Origin: Pseudomonas fulva NBRC 16637 = DSM 17717
GTDB taxonomy: Bacteria > Pseudomonadota > Gammaproteobacteria > Pseudomonadales > Pseudomonadaceae
DNA length: 64,000 bases
Direction: 5' to 3'
Assembly: GCF_000730565.1 (NCBI RefSeq)
Contig: NZ_BBIQ01000011.1
Coordinates: forward strand, 62,001-126,000
Part shown: positions 7,978 to 17,806 of the stretch, piece by piece
Layout: every line of letters starts with the position of its first letter
How positions within the stretch are numbered: position 1 is the stretch's first letter
Translations under genes and position numbers: made by a program
Notes under the pieces: generated by a model
What the model was told of the DNA's origin: nothing
Databases searched by the model: none
Seen by the model: only the letters and a program-made list of their open reading frames with translations

Positions 7978-9179
7978 CGCAGCAACTCCAGCGCCTGGTC
8001 CAGCGCCTCGAAGAAGCGTTGCAGGTCGGCCTGGTCATTGTAGAGGCCCAGCGACACGCGGATCGCCCCGTCCAGGCCCAACCCCTGGAGCAGGGGCATC
8101 GCACAGTGATGGCCTGCCCGCACGGCAATGCCTTGTTCGGTGAGCAGGTGCGCGATATCGGCGTTGTGCACCCCTTCCACGACGAAGCTGGCCAACGCAC
8201 ACTGCGGCAGGCCTAGCAGGCGAATACCTTCGCGTTGCGTGAGGCCCTCGATCAACCGGGCATGCAACCCGGCCTCGTGAGCCAGCACCGCCGCCGCGTC
8301 CAGGCTCGCCAGATAATCGAGCGTAGCGCCAAGGCCGATCACCCCGGCGATGGGCGGTGTGCCGGCTTCCAGGCCCAGCGGCGCCGGCCTGAAGCTCGCG
8401 CGCTGGTACTCGGCCAGTTGCACCATCTCTCCGCCGAACTGCCAATGGCGCAGCAGCCCTAGCGCCTGGTCGCGCCCGTACAAAACGCCCACCCCGTCCG
8501 GCCCGTACAGTTTGTGACTGGAGAACACATAGAAGTCGCACCCCAGTTGCTGCAGGTCCTGGCGCCCATGCACCACACCCTGGGCGCCGTCTACCACCGT
8601 CAGTGCACCCTGTGCGCGGGCATGGGCGAGCAGGGCCGGCAGCGGCTGCCAAGTGCCCAGCACGTTGGACAACTGGCTGACGGCGAGGACGCGGGTGCGT
8701 GGCCCGATCATCTGCAGCGCCCGCTCCAGGTCGATGAAACCGCGTGCATCGACCGGCAATATCACCAGGCGCAGGTTGCGTCGGTGTGCCAGCTGCTGCC
8801 ACGGGAGCAGGTTGGCATGGTGTTCGAGGGCGCTGATGGCAATCTCGTCGCCGGCCTCGAAACGAGACTCCAGGCCGTAGGCCAGCAGGTTCAGCGCAGC
8901 CGTGGCGCCATGGGTGAACACGATCTGGCCGGTCTGTCCGACATTCAACCAGCGGGCGACCTTGTCGCGGCTGGCTTCGAAGGCCTGGGTTGCCCGCGCG
9001 CCAGGCAGGTGCTGGGCACGGTGGACATTGGCCGCGCCGCTGCCATAGTAATGGCCTAGAGCGTCGAGCAGCGCCTGGGGTTTCTGAGCGGTGGCGGCGC
9101 TGTCCAGGTAGGTCTGGTGCTGGCGTTGCAGGGCGTCGATGGCAGGAAAATCGGCACGCCAGGGGGAGGGCTGGAACAT
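7974..9179 (-). CDS. csdA: Cysteine desulfurase CsdA
   Basis: PLP enzyme of 401 residues that releases sulfur from cysteine as a persulfide. The PLP lysine is K223 in SSHKLYGPDG and the catalytic cysteine is C359 in RAGHHCAMPLLQ, the class II (SufS/CsdA) arrangement. It is followed by csdE with a four-base overlap, which favours the CsdA name over SufS. No other suf genes are present here. It lies downstream of dapD but is separated from it by a strong terminator, so it should have its own promoter. Confidence 0.94.
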   Translation of the reverse strand: MFQPSPWRADFPAIDALQRQHQTYLDSAATAQKPQALLDALGHYYGSGAANVHRAQHLPGARATQAFEASRDKVARWLNVGQTGQIVFTHGATAALNLLAYGLESRFEAGDEIAISALEHHANLLPWQQLAHRRNLRLVILPVDARGFIDLERALQMIGPRTRVLAVSQLSNVLGTWQPLPALLAHARAQGALTVVDGAQGVVHGRQDLQQLGCDFYVFSSHKLYGPDGVGVLYGRDQALGLLRHWQFGGEMVQLAEYQRASFRPAPLGLEAGTPPIAGVIGLGATLDYLASLDAAAVLAHEAGLHARLIEGLTQREGIRLLGLPQCALASFVVEGVHNADIAHLLTEQGIAVRAGHHCAMPLLQGLGLDGAIRVSLGLYNDQADLQRFFEALDQALELLR

Positions 9180-9201
9180 ATTCGCGGGGCCTGGAATGAA
9201 A

Positions 9202-9237
9202 ATCGGGTCTGGCGCTGAGGCGCCAGACCCGATCTTA
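9202..9237 (-). terminator. Intrinsic terminator of dapD
   Basis: Bases 9202-9215 and 9220-9233 form a perfect 14-bp stem with a TGAG loop. Read on the minus strand, the stem is followed by TTTTC, as expected for a rho-independent terminator after dapD. Confidence 0.85.
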
Positions 9238-9260
9238 ACACTTCATACCCGGTGGGGTTT

Positions 9261-10295
9261 TCAGTTGTGTGCGTGCAAGGCTTCGTTCAGCTCGATGGCC
9301 GATTTGTGGGTCTTGCACTCCACGGCGCCATTGAGCGAGTTGCGGCGGAACAACAGGTCGGCCTGGCCCGCCAGGTCGCGTGCCTTGACGACCTTGACCA
9401 GTTCGTTGTGCTCGTCCAGCAGGTTCACCTTGGTCCCGGCGGTGATGTACAGGCCCGCTTCGACGGTATTGCGGTCGCCCAGTGGAATGCCGATACCGGC
9501 GTTGGCACCGATCAGGCAGCCTTCGCCGACCTTGATGACGATGTTGCCGCCGCCGGACAGGGTACCCATGGTCGAGCAGCCGCCACCGAGGTCCGACCCT
9601 TTGCCGACGAAGACACCGGCCGACACACGACCTTCGATCATGCCCGGGCCTTCGGTGCCGGCGTTAAAGTTGACGAAACCTTCGTGCATGATGGTGGTGC
9701 CTTCGCCAATGTAGGCGCCCAGGCGTACCCGTGCAGTGTCGGCGATGCGCACGCCGGCCGGGACCACGTAGTCGGTCATCTTCGGGAACTTGTCCACCGA
9801 GAACACTTCCAGCAGCTCGCCACGCAAGCGCGCTTCGAGTTGCAGCTCGGCGAGCTCGGCCAGGTCCACGGCGCCGATGTTGGTCCAGGCCACGTTTGGC
9901 AGCAGGGGGAAGATACCGGCCAGGCTCACGCCGTGCGGCTTGACCAGGCGGTGGGACAGCAGGTGCAGCTTGAGGTAGGCCTCGGGCGTGGAGGCCAGTG
10001 CGGCGTCTTCAGCCAGCAGGGTGGCCACCAGCGGCTTGTGGCTTTCTGCCAGACGCGTGAGCAGGGCGGCTTGTGCGGCATCGACGCTTCTGACGGCGTC
10101 GGCCAGTTGCGCGGCCTGGGCGTTGCTGAAGGTGATGGCCTGGTTGCCACCCTCATAGCCAAGGATTGGTGCGATGGCCGCGACCAGCTCGGGGCTCGGG
10201 TCGATCAGGGGCTGTGCGTAGAACACTTCCAGCCAGGCGCCCTGGCGGTTCTGGGAGCCGACACCAAAGGCCAGGCTGAACAGGGAATTGGACAT
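9261..10295 (-). CDS. dapD: Tetrahydrodipicolinate N-succinyltransferase DapD
   Basis: Transfers succinyl from succinyl-CoA to tetrahydrodipicolinate in lysine/DAP synthesis. At 344 residues it is the longer DapD type found in pseudomonads and actinobacteria, not the roughly 274-residue enterobacterial form. The C-terminal half is a left-handed beta-helix of hexapeptide repeats (VRLGAYIGEGTTIMHEGF, GRVSAGVFVG, GNIVIKVGEG). The Spx-like gene lies 31 bases upstream and is probably co-transcribed. The product of this enzyme feeds DapC (12711) and DapE (2695). Confidence 0.95.
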   Translation of the reverse strand: MSNSLFSLAFGVGSQNRQGAWLEVFYAQPLIDPSPELVAAIAPILGYEGGNQAITFSNAQAAQLADAVRSVDAAQAALLTRLAESHKPLVATLLAEDAALASTPEAYLKLHLLSHRLVKPHGVSLAGIFPLLPNVAWTNIGAVDLAELAELQLEARLRGELLEVFSVDKFPKMTDYVVPAGVRIADTARVRLGAYIGEGTTIMHEGFVNFNAGTEGPGMIEGRVSAGVFVGKGSDLGGGCSTMGTLSGGGNIVIKVGEGCLIGANAGIGIPLGDRNTVEAGLYITAGTKVNLLDEHNELVKVVKARDLAGQADLLFRRNSLNGAVECKTHKSAIELNEALHAHN

Positions 10296-10326
10296 GTGGT
10301 TACCTCTTGCTAAATAGGGTAGGGAC

Positions 10327-10674
10327 TCAGGCCAGGGCGGCGGCGTACAGGTCGGGTTTGAAGCCCACCAGCGTGCGCGTACCCAGGTCGAGTACCGGGC
10401 GCTTGATCATCGAAGGCTGGGCCAGCATGAGCTCGACGGCCTTGGCCTGGTCGAGATCGGCTTTGCTGGCGTCGTCGAGCTTGCGGAACGTGGTGCCGGC
10501 GCGGTTGAGGAGGGTTTCCCAGCCGTGCTCGTCGCACCAGCGGTTCAGGCTGTCACGGTCGATGCCTTGAGTCTTGTAGTCATGGAATTCGTAGGCGATG
10601 GCCTGGTCGTCGAGCCAGGTGCGAGCCTTTTTCATGGTGTCGCAGGCTTTGATGCCGTAGAGCGTGTAGGTCAT
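10327..10674 (-). CDS. ArsC/Spx-family reductase-like protein (YffB type)
   Basis: A 115-residue thioredoxin-fold protein beginning MTYTLYGIKACDTMKKA, with one N-terminal cysteine (C10) and the NRAGTTFRKL and PSMIKRPVLD segments of the ArsC/Spx family. Despite the family name, a role in arsenate reduction is unlikely because it resembles YffB, a glutathione-linked protein of uncertain function. An alternative ATG at 10683 would add three residues. It precedes dapD in what looks like a two-gene unit, an association also seen in other pseudomonads. Confidence 0.88.
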   Translation of the reverse strand: MTYTLYGIKACDTMKKARTWLDDQAIAYEFHDYKTQGIDRDSLNRWCDEHGWETLLNRAGTTFRKLDDASKADLDQAKAVELMLAQPSMIKRPVLDLGTRTLVGFKPDLYAAALA

Positions 10675-10683
10675 TGTGTGCAT

Positions 10684-11037
10684 CGGGGATACGTGTCGCC
10701 CCAATCTCTCCATTTCCGAATGTCAGTCGCGCGATTATGCGATAACCCTCCGCACGGCGCCACGGGAGGTTGTCCTGAACGGGCAGCGGTTGCTTCTGCA
10801 AACGCGTGCTGCCTTCCTTCATGGGCGGGAACGTGCGTCCAATTGAGCGAAACCACCGGTCATTTCCCGATACCGGCTGAACCCTTGGGCGGTAGATGTA
10901 TCTTCATGTTACACATTAGTTCGCCACCTGCGACCTTGGTGCAGCGGCCAGGCACGCTTGTCACCCGTTACCATGCTGATCCAGGTGTACGTTTTGTCCT
11001 CGGGTACGGGGCCGTTTGAAGAAGGAAGACCCACTGG
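10684..11037. other. Gene-free 350-base region upstream of the antiporter
   Basis: The gap between the divergent Spx-like and antiporter genes holds no convincing gene, repeat or attachment site. Short inverted words (ACCGGT...ACCGGC near 10853-10880) and an AT-richer patch near 10893-10920 could belong to promoters. The antiporter start has a GGAAGA ribosome-binding site at 11026-11031. Confidence 0.5.
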
Positions 11038-12684
11038 ATGCAGTCCGCCTATACCGTCCTTATCCTGCTGATGCTGGTCAGCGTGTCGAAATTGGTCGGC
11101 CGCCTGATTCCCCTGCCTCTGCCGCTGGTACAAATCGCAGCTGGCGCTTTGCTGGCCTGGCCGACACTGGGGCTGCATGTCGCCCTCGACCCCGAACTGT
11201 TTCTGTTTCTGTTCTTGCCGCCGCTGTTGTTCGCCGATGGCTGGCGCATTCCCAAACGCGCGTTGTGGCGCATTCGCGGCCCGGTGGTGGCCCTGGCGGT
11301 GGGCTTGGTGTTGTTCACCGTGGTCGGTGCGGGCTATTTCATCCACTGGTTGTTGCCGAGCATCCCGTTGCCGGTGGCATTCGCGCTGGCAGCCGTACTG
11401 TCGCCGACTGACGCGGTGGCCGTGTCGGCCATTACCCAGGACCGCCTGCCTACGCCGTTGATGCACATGCTCCAGGGTGAGGCCCTGATGAACGATGCCT
11501 CGGGCCTGGTTACCTTCAAGTTCGCCCTGGCTGCGGCCATCACCGGTGTCTTTTCACTGACCGATGCCAGCCTGAGCTTCGCACTGGTGGCGCTTGGCGG
11601 TCTGGCCGTGGGGGTGGCGCTGAGTTGGCTGGTCGGCCGCCTGCGTGCCTGGATGATCGGCCGCGGCTGGGACGACCCGGCCACCCATGTGGTGTTCATG
11701 CTGCTGCTGCCGTTCGCGGCCTATGTGCTGGCCGAGCGCCTCGGGGTGTCGGGCATCCTCTCGGCAGTGGCGGCCGGCATGATGCAGAGCTGGCTCGACC
11801 TGCTGCCACGCCAGACCAGCACCCGCCTGCTCAATCGTAGCGTGTGGTCGCTGCTGGAGTTCGCGTTCAATGGGCTGATCTTCCTGTTGTTGGGCTTGCA
11901 ACTGCCCGACATCGTCAAGGCGGTGGTCAGCCATGAAACCACGCTGTGGCCGACCCTGGCCTGGCGCTGCCTGGACGTGGTCGCCATCTTCGCGGCGCTG
12001 ATCGTGCTGCGGTTCATCTGGGTGCAGAGTATCTGGCGCCTGGTGGGGGTTCTGCGCCGTTGGCGCGGCAAGCCTGCGCTGGTGATGTTGCCCACCGCAC
12101 GCTCGTGCTGGTTGCTCACGCTGGGCGGTGTGCGAGGGGCCGTCACCCTGGCGGGTGTGATGTCGATTCCGTTGCTGATGGGCGCGGACAAGGCGTTTCC
12201 AGAGCGCGATCTGCTGATCTTCATTGCCGCCGGTGTCATCCTGCTGTCGTTGATCGGTGCCTGTGTCGCACTGCCGCTTTTACTGCGCGGCGTGACCAAA
12301 AGCCCTGACGAGCGCATGCAGCAAGAGGTGCATGAAGCCTGGCGACGCACCGCTGAGGCCGCGATTCACGCCTTGGAGGCCGAGGAGGTGGTCGATGCCA
12401 ACGCGCCGCAGGATGCCGCCCAGGCCACACTGGCTACAGAATTGAAGGCTCGGCTGATGGCTGAGTATCGCGACCAGCTGGACCGGCACAATGACAGTGA
12501 AGAGGCCAGGGCCTTGGCCGAGCAGATGGACCTGCTCGAGCGCCGCCTGCGCTTGCGTGCGCTGCGGGCCCAGCGCTTGGAGCTCTACAACCTGCACCGC
12601 CAGCACCTGCTCGGTGACGAGGTGGTGCGGCATGTACTGGGCGACCTGGACATGAGCGAGGCTAACCTGGGCCAGGTCAAGTGA
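11038..12684 (+). CDS. Na+/H+ antiporter of the CPA1 (NhaP-like) family
   Basis: A 548-residue inner-membrane monovalent cation/proton antiporter. About twelve hydrophobic segments occupy the first 420 residues, with the CPA1 signatures AVLSPTDAVAVSAI and EALMNDASGLV, whose Asp residues carry the ion, and TLGGVRGAVTLAG later. The C-terminal 130 residues are hydrophilic, charged and probably helical and cytoplasmic, a usual site of regulation. Substrate preference between Na+, K+ and Li+ cannot be inferred. It stands alone between the dapD unit and dapC, and converges on dapC with only 26 bases between stops. Confidence 0.93.
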   Translation: MQSAYTVLILLMLVSVSKLVGRLIPLPLPLVQIAAGALLAWPTLGLHVALDPELFLFLFLPPLLFADGWRIPKRALWRIRGPVVALAVGLVLFTVVGAGYFIHWLLPSIPLPVAFALAAVLSPTDAVAVSAITQDRLPTPLMHMLQGEALMNDASGLVTFKFALAAAITGVFSLTDASLSFALVALGGLAVGVALSWLVGRLRAWMIGRGWDDPATHVVFMLLLPFAAYVLAERLGVSGILSAVAAGMMQSWLDLLPRQTSTRLLNRSVWSLLEFAFNGLIFLLLGLQLPDIVKAVVSHETTLWPTLAWRCLDVVAIFAALIVLRFIWVQSIWRLVGVLRRWRGKPALVMLPTARSCWLLTLGGVRGAVTLAGVMSIPLLMGADKAFPERDLLIFIAAGVILLSLIGACVALPLLLRGVTKSPDERMQQEVHEAWRRTAEAAIHALEAEEVVDANAPQDAAQATLATELKARLMAEYRDQLDRHNDSEEARALAEQMDLLERRLRLRALRAQRLELYNLHRQHLLGDEVVRHVLGDLDMSEANLGQVK

Positions 12685-12710
12685 ACTGGCCCCGTCTTGC
12701 CTAAAAGGCT

Positions 12711-13907
12711 TCAGCGCGTGTGCAAGAACGCGCGAATACGCTCGGCCGCCTCGATGCATTCGGACAGCGGGGCAACCAGGGCCATGCGCACGCGTCCGGC
12801 GCCGGGGTTGACCCCGTCCACTTCACGGGACAGGTACGAGCCGGGTACCACGGTCACGTGCTCGGCCTCGAACAGATCGCGCGTGAAGTCGGCATCGCTA
12901 CCCGGCACCTTGGCCCACAGGTAGAAGCTGCCGTCCGGGCGCTGCACATCCATGACCGGCTCGAGGATGGCCAGCACGGCGTCATACTTGGCGCGGTACT
13001 GGTCGCGGTTTGCGCGCACATGCGCCTCATCCTCCCAGGCGGCGATGCTGGCCAACTGTGTCTGCACCGGCATGGCGCAACCATGGTAGGTGCGGTACAG
13101 CAGAAACGGCTTGATGATGTCGGCATCGCCGGCCACGAAGCCCGAGCGCAGCCCCGGCAGGTTCGAACGCTTGGACAGGCTGTGGAACACCACGCAGCGC
13201 TTGAAGTCATTACGCCCCAGCTCCGCACAGGCCGACAACAGCCCCGGTGGCGGTGCATCCTCATCGAAATACAACTCGCTGTAGCATTCGTCGGCAGCGA
13301 TCACGAAATCGTGCGCATCGGCCAGTGCGATCAGCTTTTTCAAGGTGTCCATGGGCACCAGGGCGCCGGTGGGGTTGCCGGGTGAGCACAGGAACAGGAC
13401 CTGGCAACGGGCCCAGACGTGGTCGGGCACCGCGTCGAAGTCGGGGTTCAAGCCGTTGCTTTCCAGGCACGGCAGGTAGTACGGGGTGGCACCGGCCAAC
13501 AGCGCAGCCCCTTCATAGATCTGGTAGAACGGGTTGGGGCTCAACACCAGGCCATCGGCACTACGGTCGACCACCGCCTGGGTAAAGGCGAACAGCGCTT
13601 CGCGGGTGCCGTTCACCGGCAGGATATGACGATCGGCATCCAGCCAGCCAGCAGGCACGCCAAAGCGGCGCTCGCACCACTGCCCGATGGCCTGGCGCAA
13701 GGCAGGCAGGCCCAGCGTGCTGGGGTATACCGCCAGCTTGTCGAGGTTGTCGGCCATCGCCTGGGCCACGAAGGGTGGCGAGGCGTGCTTGGGCTCGCCA
13801 ATCGACAGGGCAATGGCGCGTTTGTCAGCAGCGGGCGTAACGCTGCCCAGCAGGGCACGAAGCTTTTCGAAAGGGTAGGGCTGAAGCTGGCTCAAGGCAG
13901 GGTTCAT
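12711..13907 (-). CDS. dapC: Succinyldiaminopimelate transaminase DapC
   Basis: PLP-dependent aminotransferase of 398 residues that converts N-succinyl-2-amino-6-ketopimelate to N-succinyl-LL-DAP. Fold-type I motifs are present: PNPFYQIYEGA, SPGNPTGA, AADECYSELYF, HSLSKRSNLPGLRSGF (PLP lysine) and the C-terminal NPGAGRVRMALV. The specific match to DapC over other class I/II aminotransferases rests on remembered Pseudomonas synteny with glnD-map. It is the last gene of the leftward map-glnD-dapC group, 27 bases after glnD. Confidence 0.92.
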   Translation of the reverse strand: MNPALSQLQPYPFEKLRALLGSVTPAADKRAIALSIGEPKHASPPFVAQAMADNLDKLAVYPSTLGLPALRQAIGQWCERRFGVPAGWLDADRHILPVNGTREALFAFTQAVVDRSADGLVLSPNPFYQIYEGAALLAGATPYYLPCLESNGLNPDFDAVPDHVWARCQVLFLCSPGNPTGALVPMDTLKKLIALADAHDFVIAADECYSELYFDEDAPPPGLLSACAELGRNDFKRCVVFHSLSKRSNLPGLRSGFVAGDADIIKPFLLYRTYHGCAMPVQTQLASIAAWEDEAHVRANRDQYRAKYDAVLAILEPVMDVQRPDGSFYLWAKVPGSDADFTRDLFEAEHVTVVPGSYLSREVDGVNPGAGRVRMALVAPLSECIEAAERIRAFLHTR

Positions 13908-13934
13908 TGGCGCAAGGTCTCGTCAATCATGTCG

Positions 13935-16634
13935 TCAAAAGGTCACGCGGGCAGGGCTGGCGCTGGCCTGCCCTGCTTGCAGTTGTTGCACGATGGCTTC
14001 CTGCAGGCGGCTGCACAGTTGCGGGTCGGACAGGGGCTGGTTGTCGGCGTCGGTGATGAAGAACACGTCCTCCACACGCTCGCCCAGGGTGGCAATCTTG
14101 GCGTTCTGCAACGACAGGTCGAATTCCAGGAAGATGCGCCCCAGCCGCGCCAGCAGGCCCGGCCGGTCGGGCGCGGTGATTTCGAGAATGGTCACCGGGC
14201 GCTGGGCGTCGTTGAGGATGGTCACCTGCGGCGGGAAGTCGAAGTGCTTGAGTTGGCGCGGCACCCGACGCTGGATGATCGTGGGGTAGTCTTCGGGGTT
14301 GCGCAGCGCCTCGGTCAGGCCGTCGCGAATCTGCCTGACCCGTTGCGGGTTGTCGCCGATCGCACCGCCGTCGTTGTCCAGCACGATGTAGGTGTCCAGG
14401 GTGAACTGGCTGCTGGAGGTGATGATGCGGGCGTCGTGGATGTTCAGGTTCAGCTGCGACATGGCCGCCACCGTCACGGCGAAGAAATCGTGCTGGTCAG
14501 GGGCATAGATGAAGATCTGAGTCCCGCCTTCGAATTCGCGCTGGGTGGTTTCCTTGATCAGTACCAGCGGGCCACCGTCAGCCGGCTGTTGCAGGATGGC
14601 GTCGGTGTGCCAGGCCACGTCGGAGGCGGTGTGCTTGAGGAAGTAGTCATCCCCCAGCTGCGACCACAGCTGCTCCACGTCATCTGGGTCGGTGCCTTCG
14701 CGCACCAGCGTGTCCAATGCCGAGGACTGGGTCTGGCGAATCTGCTCCTCACGATCCAGCGGGTTTTCGAGCCCACGGCGCAGGGCACGCTTGGTCTCGG
14801 TGTACAACTGGCGCAACAGGCTGGCTCGCCATGAATTCCACAAGGTGGGGTTGGTGGCGTTGATGTCCGCCACCGTCAGCACATAGAGGTAGTCCAGCCG
14901 TGTTTCATCCCCCACGTGCAGGGCGAAGTCGTTGATCACCTGCGGATCGGACAAGTCCTTGCGCTGGGCGGTGGTGGACATGACCAGGTGGTTCTGCACC
15001 AGCCAGGCGATCAACCGGCTGTCCCAGGCTGGGAGCTGGTGGCGCTCGCAGAACTTGAGGGCATCGACCGCGCCGAGCTCGGAATGATCGCCCTGACGGC
15101 CTTTGCCGATGTCGTGGTAGAGACCGGCCAGGTAGATCAGCTCGGGCTTGGGCAAGCGGCCCATGAGCTTGCTGGCCAGCGGGAATTTCTCCGACACCGG
15201 TGTGTACTGCAGCTTGCGCAGGTGCTTGATCAGGTTGAGGGTATGGGCATCGACGGTATAGATGTGGAACAGGTCGTGCTGCATCTGCCCGACGATCAGC
15301 CCGAACTCCGGCAGGTAGCGCCCGAGGATGCCGTAGCGGTTCATGCGCCGCAGGTTGCGATGAATACCGATTTCACACTTGAACAGTTCGATGAACAGAC
15401 TGGTGTTGCGAATATCGTTGCGGAAGGTGTCGTCGATCAGGTGCCGATGCTCGCGCAGCAGGCGTACCGTGTCGGCACGCACACCCTTGATGTCCGGGTG
15501 CTGGGCCATCAGCACGAATATTTCCAGCATGGCGAACGGCGTGCGCTTGAACACGTTCGGGCGCACGGCCTCGATGTAGCCGTCATGCAGGCGGAAGCGC
15601 GCATTGAGCGGTTGAGTGGTACCACTGTCGTCGTCGGCGAGAATGACTTCCTCGAAATGCTGGATGATCAGGTCGCACAACTGGCTGATGCTCATCACCA
15701 CCCGGTAGTACTGCTGCATGAACTGCTCGATGGCACGCTTGGGGTTTTCGTCGCTGTAGCCCAGCAGGGCGGCAATGCTGCGCTGGTGGTCGAACAGCAG
15801 GCGATCCTCGGCACGGCCGGCGAGCATGTGCAGGGCGTAGCGCACCCGCCACAGGAAATCCTGGGAGGAGGCCAGGAGCGCATTCTCGCTTTCCAGTAGG
15901 AAGCCTTCGCCGGCCAGGGCATGCAGGTTCAGGGTACCGTACTGGCGGCGCGCCACCCACAGCACGGTCTGGATGTCGCGCAGCCCCCCAGGCGAGCCCT
16001 TGACGTTGGGCTCGAGGTTGTACTCGGTGTCGTTGTACTTGTGGTGGCGCGCCTGCAGCTCGGCGCGCTTGGCCAGGAAGAACTCGCGGCTCGGCCACAT
16101 GTGCGCCGTGCTGGTGACCTCGAGCATGCGCTGGCGCAGGGCTTCCGGGCCGGCGATGGTGCGGCTTTCCATCATGTTGGTGATGATGGTGAGGTCGGCG
16201 CGGGCCTGTTCGGCACACTCATCGACGGTGCGCACGCTCTGGCCGACCTCCAGGCCGATGTCCCACAGCAGGGTCAGAAAGCGCTCGATGGCATCGCGAT
16301 ACCGTTCGTGCTCGGCCTCTCCCAGCAGGATAAGCAGGTCGATGTCCGAGTGCGGGTGAAGCTCACCGCGCCCGTAGCCGCCGACCGCCACCAGGGAAAT
16401 GCCGCCCTGCTCGCCCCAGTCGAACTGGTTCCACGCCTGCTGCAGGACGTTGTCCACCAGCCAGGCCCGAGCTTGGATCAGCGGGCGGATGGCGTGGCCT
16501 GCGCGAAAGCGCTTGTCCAGCACCTCGCCCGCCTGGCGAATGGCCTTCTTGAAGGCGGGTATGGGGCTGGCCTTGAGGGCCAGTTCCGCCTGGAACTGAC
16601 CACGGTCGAACAGTTCGGGGTCGAGCTGGAGCAT
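13935..16634 (-). CDS. glnD: Bifunctional uridylyltransferase/uridylyl-removing enzyme GlnD
   Basis: Nitrogen sensor that uridylylates PII under nitrogen limitation and removes UMP when glutamine is plentiful. The 899-residue product has the expected order: a nucleotidyltransferase domain with [18 protein letters not shown] (near 84-101), a PII-uridylyl transferase helical region, an HD domain ([17 protein letters not shown], near 510-530), and two C-terminal ACT domains starting near [13 protein letters not shown] and [14 protein letters not shown]. All catalytic motifs look intact. It lies between map and dapC, with 38 and 27 bases of spacing. Confidence 0.97.
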   Translation of the reverse strand: MLQLDPELFDRGQFQAELALKASPIPAFKKAIRQAGEVLDKRFRAGHAIRPLIQARAWLVDNVLQQAWNQFDWGEQGGISLVAVGGYGRGELHPHSDIDLLILLGEAEHERYRDAIERFLTLLWDIGLEVGQSVRTVDECAEQARADLTIITNMMESRTIAGPEALRQRMLEVTSTAHMWPSREFFLAKRAELQARHHKYNDTEYNLEPNVKGSPGGLRDIQTVLWVARRQYGTLNLHALAGEGFLLESENALLASSQDFLWRVRYALHMLAGRAEDRLLFDHQRSIAALLGYSDENPKRAIEQFMQQYYRVVMSISQLCDLIIQHFEEVILADDDSGTTQPLNARFRLHDGYIEAVRPNVFKRTPFAMLEIFVLMAQHPDIKGVRADTVRLLREHRHLIDDTFRNDIRNTSLFIELFKCEIGIHRNLRRMNRYGILGRYLPEFGLIVGQMQHDLFHIYTVDAHTLNLIKHLRKLQYTPVSEKFPLASKLMGRLPKPELIYLAGLYHDIGKGRQGDHSELGAVDALKFCERHQLPAWDSRLIAWLVQNHLVMSTTAQRKDLSDPQVINDFALHVGDETRLDYLYVLTVADINATNPTLWNSWRASLLRQLYTETKRALRRGLENPLDREEQIRQTQSSALDTLVREGTDPDDVEQLWSQLGDDYFLKHTASDVAWHTDAILQQPADGGPLVLIKETTQREFEGGTQIFIYAPDQHDFFAVTVAAMSQLNLNIHDARIITSSSQFTLDTYIVLDNDGGAIGDNPQRVRQIRDGLTEALRNPEDYPTIIQRRVPRQLKHFDFPPQVTILNDAQRPVTILEITAPDRPGLLARLGRIFLEFDLSLQNAKIATLGERVEDVFFITDADNQPLSDPQLCSRLQEAIVQQLQAGQASASPARVTF

Positions 16635-16672
16635 GGGGTCAGGTTCCTGTCATCGAAGGCTGCTGGGGTGGC

Positions 16673-17455
16673 TCAGGCCGAGGTGCGGGCGATGGTGTCG
16701 TCCTTGCGCAGGGTGAAGATCTCGTACCCGGTCGCCGTGACCACCAGGGTATGCTCCCACTGCGCCGAGAGCTTGCGGTCCTTGGTGATCGCGGTCCAGC
16801 CATCGCCCAGCACCTTGGTGTCGGCCTTGCCCTGGTTGATCATCGGCTCGATGGTGAAGGTCATGCCTTCCTTGAGTTCCATGCCGGTGCCGGCGCGGCC
16901 GTAATGCAGGATCTGCGGCTCTTCGTGGAATACCTTGCCGATGCCATGGCCGCAGAACTCGCGCACCACCGAGAAACCGTTCTTCTCGGCATGCTTCTGG
17001 ATGACTTCGCCGATGTCGCCCAGGCGACAGCCCGGCTTGACCAGTTCGATGGCCTTGTACAGGCATTCCTGGGTGACTTGGGACAGACGCTCGGCCCACA
17101 CCGGCACGGTGCCGACGTGGAACATGCGGCTGGTGTCGCCGTGGTAGCCGTCCTTGATCACCGTGATGTCGATGTTCAGGGTATCGCCGTTTTTCAGGGG
17201 CTTGTCATTGGGGATGCCGTGACAGACCACGTGGTTGATCGACGTGCAGATCGACTTGGGGTAGCCCTTGTAGTTGAGCGGCGCCGGGATGGCCTGCTGG
17301 ACGTTGACGATGTAGTCGTGGCACAGGCGGTCGAGCTCCTCGGTGGTGACACCGGGCTTGACGTGCTCCTCGATCATTTCCAGCACGTCGGCTGCCAGGC
17401 GGCCGGCGATGCGCATCTTCTCGATGTCTTCTGCAGTCTTGATGGTGACGGTCAT
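16673..17455 (-). CDS. map: Type I methionine aminopeptidase
   Basis: Removes the initiator methionine from nascent proteins. The 260-residue product starts MTVTIKTAEDIEKMRIAG. The metal-binding motifs are HGIPNDKPLKNGDTLNIDIT, GHGIGKVFHEEP, TIEPMI and a C-terminal EHTLVVT, giving the usual D, D, H, E, E set. An in-frame ATG at 17494 would add a 13-residue extension that does not look like family sequence. It is divergent from rpsB, a classic arrangement in proteobacteria. Confidence 0.97.
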   Translation of the reverse strand: MTVTIKTAEDIEKMRIAGRLAADVLEMIEEHVKPGVTTEELDRLCHDYIVNVQQAIPAPLNYKGYPKSICTSINHVVCHGIPNDKPLKNGDTLNIDITVIKDGYHGDTSRMFHVGTVPVWAERLSQVTQECLYKAIELVKPGCRLGDIGEVIQKHAEKNGFSVVREFCGHGIGKVFHEEPQILHYGRAGTGMELKEGMTFTIEPMINQGKADTKVLGDGWTAITKDRKLSAQWEHTLVVTATGYEIFTLRKDDTIARTSA

Positions 17456-17636
17456 TACAGGCTCTCTACTCGGCGCCGCAGGCGGCGCGTTCAAATCGGG
17501 AAAGGCGTCATTCTATCAGAGGTGCGGGCTCGTAGCGGCACGCAGCCCTTGCAAACACGCCACACCTGCACCGTCGCTGGTCGTGCGCTGGCGCACATGC
17601 CCTGCCGTCCGGCGGTTGGCGGGTGAGTTTCGTGTT

Positions 17637-17663
17637 TTGTTTGCGCGCAGCCTGTGGTATAAC
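17637..17663 (+). promoter_or_regulatory. Candidate rpsB promoter
   Basis: A TATAAC -10 at 17658-17663 has T-rich -35 candidates upstream (TTTTGT at 17635-17640 with 17-base spacing, or TTGTTT at 17637-17642 with 15). Transcription from here would give a leader of about 135 bases before rpsB. Confidence 0.6.
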
Positions 17664-17669
17664 ATGCGC

Positions 17670-17806
17670 CGCTTTCGGAGCCAGCTCCGTCTGCATCCAA
17701 ACCCACACACGTGTCGACACGATGGCCTGGGTGCCCCGAGCTTCAGGGTTCGTGGGTTGGTCATTGGGATACGTGGAGGCCCAACCCGACTTATCAAGGA
17801 ACTATC
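17670..17806 (+). promoter_or_regulatory. Long rpsB leader, possible S2 autoregulatory region
   Basis: About 135 bases of untranslated leader separate the candidate promoter from rpsB. Short complementary words are present (GGAGCCAGCTCC near 17677-17688; GGCCTGGG and CCCAACCC later). In gammaproteobacteria rpsB-tsf is known to be repressed by S2 through its leader. Equating this leader with that element is inference from position. The AAGGA at 17796-17800 is the ribosome-binding site. Confidence 0.45.
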
